Origin: Brevibacillus choshinensis
GTDB taxonomy: Bacteria; Bacillota; Bacilli; Brevibacillales; Brevibacillaceae
Length of the DNA: 64,000 bases
NCBI RefSeq assembly: GCF_016811915.1
Contig: NZ_CP069127.1
Location: 5,156,501 to 5,220,500 of the forward strand
Reading direction: 5' to 3'
The notes beneath the pieces were generated by a model. That model was not told where the DNA came from and searched no databases. It saw only the letters and a program-made list of their open reading frames with translations. Both the position numbers and the translations under genes were made by a program. Of the stretch, positions 60,968-64,000 are shown piece by piece (position 1 is the stretch's first letter; each line of letters begins with the position of its first letter).

Positions 60968-61306
60968 CTATACCCTAACATCAACAATGCGATCCATATT
61001 GACCCACTGGACGTCTGTGTCATTTACAATCTTGATTCGACGCCCTTGTTGATCGATCCATTTCACGGCGCCCCACATGGAGCAGGTCGATCCGAGGTTG
61101 CCTTTCACCTGTCTCCACCAGGTTACTGTGATAGCGTAATCCTCCCTTGCGGAATCACGGATCGAATAATGAAAGCTCTCCAGTTCGTCCTGTTCGATTA
61201 CCGGCATGGAAACCAGTTTCTCGTCTTCTTTAAGCTGCAGGTATAGCTCCCTTTGCTCCGGTAATACAAAACGCATAGAAAAAGGATTCTCTATCTTGCT
61301 TGCCAT
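60968..61306 (-). CDS. YolD-like family protein
   Basis: 112 residues from ATG 61306 (AGGAG 8 bases upstream). It shows the YolD pattern: MRFVLPEQRELYLQLKEDE, then HYSIRDSAREDYAITVTWWRQV and WGAVKWIDQQGRRIKIVNDTDVQWVNMDRIVDV, ending in a beta-rich DUF1812-like core. YolD proteins often accompany Y-family polymerases (UvrX/YqjW) and are SOS-induced; here no polymerase gene is adjacent. It is last of three overlapping genes behind an SOS box. Confidence 0.87.
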   Translation of the reverse strand: MASKIENPFSMRFVLPEQRELYLQLKEDEKLVSMPVIEQDELESFHYSIRDSAREDYAITVTWWRQVKGNLGSTCSMWGAVKWIDQQGRRIKIVNDTDVQWVNMDRIVDVRV

Positions 61307-61533
61307 CTGCCCTGCTCCTTTCGTTCCCACGCCTCCAGCACCGTCATGGTGTCCGGTGCGGATCGCTGCCACTCGATATACTCCTCTTTCGCAAGAACTT
61401 CAAGCACAGTCATGATGCCTCCTCTGTTGCGCCCAGTTTTGATGCACAATTCGTCCACCGTTGGCGTCCTACGTCTCCCAGCTGAGTAGTTGGCGATTAC
61501 GCGCAGGACTTTTCTCTCGATATCAGACAGCAC
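61291..61533 (-). CDS. LexA-like winged-helix DNA-binding protein (no protease domain)
   Basis: 80 residues from GTG 61533. The sequence MLSDIERKVLRVIANYSAGRRRTPTVDELCIKTGRNRGGIMTVLEVLAKEEYIEW follows the LexA N-terminal winged helix, but the Ser-Lys protease domain of LexA is absent. It overlaps the WYL gene by 11 bases and yolD by 16 bases, so all three are translationally coupled. It may act as a dominant regulator or competitor at LexA-type sites. Confidence 0.68.
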   Translation of the reverse strand: MLSDIERKVLRVIANYSAGRRRTPTVDELCIKTGRNRGGIMTVLEVLAKEEYIEWQRSAPDTMTVLEAWERKEQGRWQAR

Positions 61534-61738
61534 GGCTGCTCACCACCGGTGCAACAGCGAGAATGTTGTCAATGACAAAGACCCTCGGTGCCTTACGTGT
61601 GAGGCAATATGCTTTCAGGCGATCCCCTACAACCTCCAGCGGCCGTAAGGTTCGCATTGTGGTCTGGCCTTCCTGGCCCAAATATATGATCTGAACATGT
61701 TGTTGATGGTCTATGGCGCGTTGTAGTTCCTTTACCAC
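61523..61738 (-). CDS. Small WYL-domain protein
   Basis: 71 residues from GTG 61738, 8 bases after GGAGG; the frame extends upstream through the SOS box, which cannot be coding in an SOS-controlled gene. It is a bare WYL-like domain: ELQRAIDHQQHVQIIYLGQEGQTTMRTLRPLEVVGDRLKAYCLTRKAPRVFVIDNILAV, with the typical Y-x-L...R-x-LxPL-x-x...x-x-x-A-Y-C-x-x-R-x-x-R-x-F pattern. WYL domains bind nucleotides or regulate SOS/defence systems. It is the first gene of the trio. Confidence 0.75.
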   Translation of the reverse strand: MVKELQRAIDHQQHVQIIYLGQEGQTTMRTLRPLEVVGDRLKAYCLTRKAPRVFVIDNILAVAPVVSSRAV

Positions 61739-61756
61739 ATTGTTCGCCTCCGAATA

Positions 61757-61770
61757 AGAACGTTTGTTCT
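61757..61770 (-). promoter_or_regulatory. SOS box (LexA site) and promoter of the WYL-wHTH-YolD operon
   Basis: AGAACGTTTGTTCT contains GAAC-N4-GTTC, the Gram-positive LexA core. On the minus strand a TATAAT (61773-61778) lies just upstream, so LexA would block the start. The sequence ATGCGAACA also occurs twice, at 61778 and 61789, within the promoter spacer. Confidence 0.75.
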
Positions 61771-61855
61771 GTATTATATGCGAACAACATGCGAACATGC
61801 AAATGAAAAATGCTCCACTTTAGGAAGGGAGCATATCAGGCTAGTTATGTTTCCT

Positions 61856-62110
61856 CTATGTACTCATTTGGTTCTTCTTTACCTTCCAGTTATTTTTACA
61901 GTCTTTACAGTGATTGTATTTTGGAAGAAAGAAAGCAACCGGTGAAAGTAGAATTAAAAGTGCCGCTAAAAAAAGAACAGGGAAGAGAATGAGGCCGACC
62001 CATATCAAGCATCCTCCAGAACCAAACAAGATAAAAAACCACATCCACTTTCCCATCGTTTGCACTTTATTTGATCCGCATCGCGGGCAAGGTTCCCAAT
62101 ACTGACTCAC
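61856..62110 (-). CDS. Zinc-ribbon membrane protein
   Basis: 84 residues. Two Cys pairs (CPRCGSNK near 8 and CKDCKNNW near 70) flank two hydrophobic stretches (WFFILFGSGGCLIWVGLILF and LAALLILLSPVAFFL). The pattern is a split zinc ribbon with a membrane hairpin. It is similar in form to small phage or host membrane proteins of unknown function. It is divergent from the basic ORF at 62203, with a shared dyad between. Confidence 0.65.
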   Translation of the reverse strand: MSQYWEPCPRCGSNKVQTMGKWMWFFILFGSGGCLIWVGLILFPVLFLAALLILLSPVAFFLPKYNHCKDCKNNWKVKKNQMST

Positions 62111-62138
62111 TATGAATCCTCCCTTTCAAATATTAGGG

Positions 62139-62176
62139 ATATTGTACCATTACATGGATTTAAAATGGTACAATAT
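62139..62176. promoter_or_regulatory. Long perfect dyad between divergent prophage genes
   Basis: ATATTGTACCATT (62139-62151) and AATGGTACAATAT (62164-62176) are perfect inverted complements over 13 bp with a 12-base spacer. TACAAT, a -10-like hexamer, occurs in each arm facing outward, so bound protein would silence both genes. Confidence 0.65.
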
Positions 62177-62202
62177 TGCAAATAGGCAGGCAGGTGATAC
62201 CT

Positions 62203-62406
62203 TTGAAATTCGGCATGCGTAAGCCAAGTCTTAAAAAAAGAATTGCTGCCAGAACCAGTATAAAGCGTCAGATCGTTCACCGTGCTGGACTAAAAATGCC
62301 CCGTGGCTGGGGCTGGTTGAGGAGTCCCAAGAGATACGCATACAACCAGGTGTATCGCCGAACCACGTTTGACATCTTTGCTTTACTTAAAAAGCTGTTT
62401 AAATAG
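62203..62406 (+). CDS. Small basic phage protein
   Basis: 67 residues from a TTG at 62203, 6 bases after AGGTG; ATG 62215 is the alternative. Strongly basic (KFGMRKPSLKKRIAARTSIKRQIVHRAGLKM) with a C-terminal TTFDIFALLKKLF segment. The form is that of a recurrent small basic protein in Firmicute phages and their hosts; its function is not known. It ends just before the bidirectional terminator at 62412. Confidence 0.65.
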   Translation: MKFGMRKPSLKKRIAARTSIKRQIVHRAGLKMPRGWGWLRSPKRYAYNQVYRRTTFDIFALLKKLFK

Positions 62407-62411
62407 AAATA

Positions 62412-62439
62412 GCCCTCCACCGGTTAAACGGTGGAGGGC
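62412..62439. terminator. Bidirectional terminator between the basic ORF and endolysin
   Basis: GCCCTCCACCG (62412-62422) pairs perfectly with CGGTGGAGGGC (62429-62439); T-rich stretches flank it on both strands. Confidence 0.9.
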
Positions 62440-62447
62440 TTTCACTT

Positions 62448-63134
62448 TTACTTCGCTGGTTCTGTCACCCGGTCCAGCATAGTAAACATGAGCCAGGGCA
62501 ATTCGCTCATTACACCAGCTGGATCGTCGGTCAATCGCTTTTTCCACTTATCCGGATCATTCAGCAGTCCTTTGCAAGCAAGACTATCGATCGCCTTCAA
62601 GCCTGCTTCGCGTTCCCAGTCCTCCAGCTTCAAAGCTGTGGCTGCTTCCTTATCCACAGAGTTGTCAGACTTATCAACATCATACTGGTGCAGCGCGTAC
62701 GTTTCGATCAAGTTGATCAGCTTCTGTGGATAGGCTGGATCCGTCGCATACCCGCCTTCTTTGATCTTCTGACAGGCTGTCTTGTAATCAGCTCCAAGGA
62801 CTCCATGGTATCGAGTAGGCTTGTCCCGCGTACCGTTCAGAATAAGAGCCGAGTGATCGGCAATCGATTCCGCCCAGCTGTTGTATTTTCGGAATTTGGC
62901 GCTTGTTTGAATCGGGGTAGATCCAACATACTCCGTTGTGGGCATGTTAACGCTGCCCGCGGTGCCGGTCCCTTTGATGCCAAACAGGTTATTTGCGTTG
63001 ACAGTCAGACCGCTTTTTCCCCAATTGCTTTCCAAAATCGCCTGTGCAATGGTCAGCGAGGCAGGGACTCGAGTCTTCTTCATATCCGCAACAGCTGCAG
63101 GAGCGATCTTTGCGATAAACTCTTGCTGGGCCAT
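62448..63134 (-). CDS. Phage endolysin, glucosaminidase (GH73) family
   Basis: 228 residues from ATG 63134; a GTG just before is also possible. The glycoside hydrolase 73/FlgJ-like domain (residues ~5-150) has VPASLTIAQAILESNWGKSGLTVNANNLFGIKG (catalytic Glu in AILESNWG) and FRKYNSWAESIADHSALI. The C-terminal ~60 residues are probably a wall-binding region of unknown type. There is no signal peptide, so export depends on the holin. It overlaps the holin gene. Confidence 0.9.
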   Translation of the reverse strand: MAQQEFIAKIAPAAVADMKKTRVPASLTIAQAILESNWGKSGLTVNANNLFGIKGTGTAGSVNMPTTEYVGSTPIQTSAKFRKYNSWAESIADHSALILNGTRDKPTRYHGVLGADYKTACQKIKEGGYATDPAYPQKLINLIETYALHQYDVDKSDNSVDKEAATALKLEDWEREAGLKAIDSLACKGLLNDPDKWKKRLTDDPAGVMSELPWLMFTMLDRVTEPAK

Positions 63135-63421
63135 CACTGATCACCCTCCCGTTTTTCAAATGTCTGCTTCCACAGCTGGTGCCCCAGCGTAGCGATCCCT
63201 GCAGCAAGAATGCCCTGGATCGTCGCCTGCACAGAAATCGCTCCAAGTACGCCCCAGGCCATGCCGATGCCTCCCCCGGTTAGAATCCAGGGAATGCTCC
63301 AGTCCGGGATCCAAGGTGTTTTCTTCAAAAACACGCCGATGACCAGGAGAGCAACAACTACAATGAGCGCCTTATCCAGCAGGAATTGATTGGCCAATGC
63401 CAACAGATCTGTTTCATTCAT
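63134..63421 (-). CDS. Phage holin
   Basis: 95 residues from ATG 63421. Two to three hydrophobic stretches (LLDKALIVVVALLVIGVFLKK, WSIPWILTGGGIGMAWGVLGAI, TIQGILAAGIATLGH) and a charged C-terminus (KQTFEKREGDQ) match the BhlB/Hol118-like holins. It overlaps XhlA (ATGA) and the endolysin gene, giving the tightly coupled XhlA-holin-endolysin cassette. Confidence 0.85.
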   Translation of the reverse strand: MNETDLLALANQFLLDKALIVVVALLVIGVFLKKTPWIPDWSIPWILTGGGIGMAWGVLGAISVQATIQGILAAGIATLGHQLWKQTFEKREGDQ

Positions 63422-63783
63422 GATACCCCTCCACCTTTCGCTACTGATTCGATTAGTTTCCAAATGAGAGCTCCTGCGCCCAGCACAGTTCCGACAATCC
63501 AACGTTTATCGTCCCTGCCTTGGCGCTTGTCGTCCTCGATTCGTTTTTCGATTTCCTTTTTGATGTCCTCGGCCTTCTTAGTCAGGTCTGTGATCTCCGC
63601 GCTCAGCTCATCGAGACGTTTGTGAGCAGCTTTCGTGCTTTGCAAAGCTTCGAGGGCGAGTTTTTCGGTCGAATCGAGCTTGTTTGCCATGCTGCCGAGC
63701 TGCTTGATTTCTGTTTCGATTTTTCCGATCGCAACCAGGATGTCGGTGATTCCTTTTTGTAGGTCCTTGATCTCGTCCGCCAC
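63418..63783 (-). CDS. XhlA-like haemolysin family protein
   Basis: 121 residues. A long amphipathic coiled coil (DEIKDLQKGITDILVAIGKIETEI through TKKAEDIKKEIEKRIEDDKRQGRDD) ends in one hydrophobic helix (WIVGTVLGAGALIWKLIESVA). This is the XhlA form: a membrane-associated protein that works with the holin (XhlB type) in host lysis of Bacillus phages. GGAGG precedes the start; its stop overlaps the holin start. Confidence 0.85.
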   Translation of the reverse strand: MADEIKDLQKGITDILVAIGKIETEIKQLGSMANKLDSTEKLALEALQSTKAAHKRLDELSAEITDLTKKAEDIKKEIEKRIEDDKRQGRDDKRWIVGTVLGAGALIWKLIESVAKGGGVS

Positions 63784-63871
63784 TAGCGCATGACCTCCTC
63801 ACCCCCTTGGGGCAACAAAAATAGCCCCGCTAGGAACGAGGCGAACTTTCAATCTTGATGGGATTAATTTC

Positions 63872-64000
63872 TTACTCAATATCAGGTCGGATACTGTACA
63901 CATATGCTTTGACTTGAGTAGCATCGTCCTCGGAAAGATTCGGATAACTGGTGTTTACAATTTCGTCAAGTGTCCCTTCTCCTGCGTCATAGCGAGTAAC
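63872..64000 (-). CDS. Phage protein, C-terminal fragment (cut by window edge)
   Basis: The last 42 codons of a minus-strand gene: RYDAGEGTLDEIVNTSYPNLSEDDATQVKAYVYSIRPDIE, then TAA at 63872. Too short to identify; position before XhlA suggests a tail-fibre-associated or small structural accessory protein. A short GC stem followed by TATTTTTG (around 63820-63842) may terminate it before XhlA. Confidence 0.6.
   Translation of the reverse strand, partial: VTRYDAGEGTLDEIVNTSYPNLSEDDATQVKAYVYSIRPDIE

Larger units (their letters stand above)
57060..64000. mobile_element. Prophage (one end; continues past the right edge)
   Basis: From about 57060 the gene content changes to phage type: XRE repressor-like gene, FtsK-like ATPase, replication-relaxation protein, dCTP deaminase, YolD, then endolysin, holin and XhlA in the usual lysis cassette, with a further phage-type gene cut by the window edge. 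The lysis end adjoins the chromosome with accessory genes between, an order seen in Bacillus siphophage prophages such as the W-beta type. No integrase or terminase is in the window. The exact left junction is unproven, probably between 56840 and 57060. Confidence 0.85.

Noticed and set aside
1-64000. CRISPR arrays, rRNA or tRNA genes
   Set aside because: No regular repeat-spacer series and no cloverleaf or rRNA sequence noticed by eye; a tRNA scan would settle it.

Overview
The window looks like chromosome of an endospore-forming member of the Bacillales/Paenibacillaceae, most like Brevibacillus (inference from protein content and gene order; no rRNA or other marker gene is present to confirm it). 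Pointers are two GerA-type germinant receptor operons, the sporulation genes lytH and yunB, a HemAT oxygen sensor, a ribD-ribE-ribBA-ribH operon behind FMN riboswitches, a yuaF-floT operon with a sigma-W type promoter, and strong AGGAGG-type ribosome binding sites. The right-hand 7 kb is the edge of a prophage.

Layout. 1-6.4 kb: yhaN (cut by the left edge) and yhaO DNA-repair genes; a LarC nickel-insertase function divided between two genes on opposite strands with DUF421 and DJ-1/PfpI genes between them; lytH. 6.4-8.7 kb: TetR regulator and aldehyde dehydrogenase behind one operator. 8.7-12.4 kb: gerA operon 1 (minus strand). 12.5-16.6 kb: riboflavin operon with two complete FMN riboswitches in tandem, each with its own terminator. 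16.7-20.2 kb: HAD hydrolase, a cat gene with leader-peptide/stem-loop translational attenuation, yunB, MFS transporter. 20.5-25.6 kb: secreted stalk-domain protein and HtrA protease, then cysteine dioxygenase, TusA and a thiosulfate-type transporter. 25.8-35 kb: HemAT, an exported protein, a molybdopterin oxidoreductase, an acyl-CoA synthetase with a cre site, CorA, an HD-GYP protein. 35.2-39.7 kb: yunC, yunD, yunE, yunF and a JAMM peptidase. 39.7-46.5 kb: aspartokinase, polysaccharide deacetylase, flotillin operon, an NADP-binding protein, MntH with a likely MntR box. 46.8-50.4 kb: gerA operon 2, whose C gene carries two single-base frameshifts. 50.4-56.7 kb: a small membrane protein, a MocR regulator divergent from an EamA exporter, nucleotidyltransferase, Nudix, a MarR-nitroreductase-monooxygenase operon behind a three-site operator array.

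57 kb to the right edge: prophage. A G-rich direct-repeat tract is followed by an XRE repressor-like gene, an FtsK-like ATPase with a replication-relaxation protein, a dCTP deaminase paired with a membrane protein, an SOS-box-controlled WYL/winged-helix/YolD operon, and the endolysin-holin-XhlA lysis cassette. The integrase and structural genes would lie beyond the right edge.

No single wholly new system is evident. The best leads are the two-gene LarC, the tandem FMN riboswitches, the cat attenuator, the 15-bp-pitch operator array, and the prophage-edge accessory genes (dCTP deaminase pair, SOS-driven trio, FtsK/replication-relaxation pair). All family calls are by eye from motifs; no search was run.
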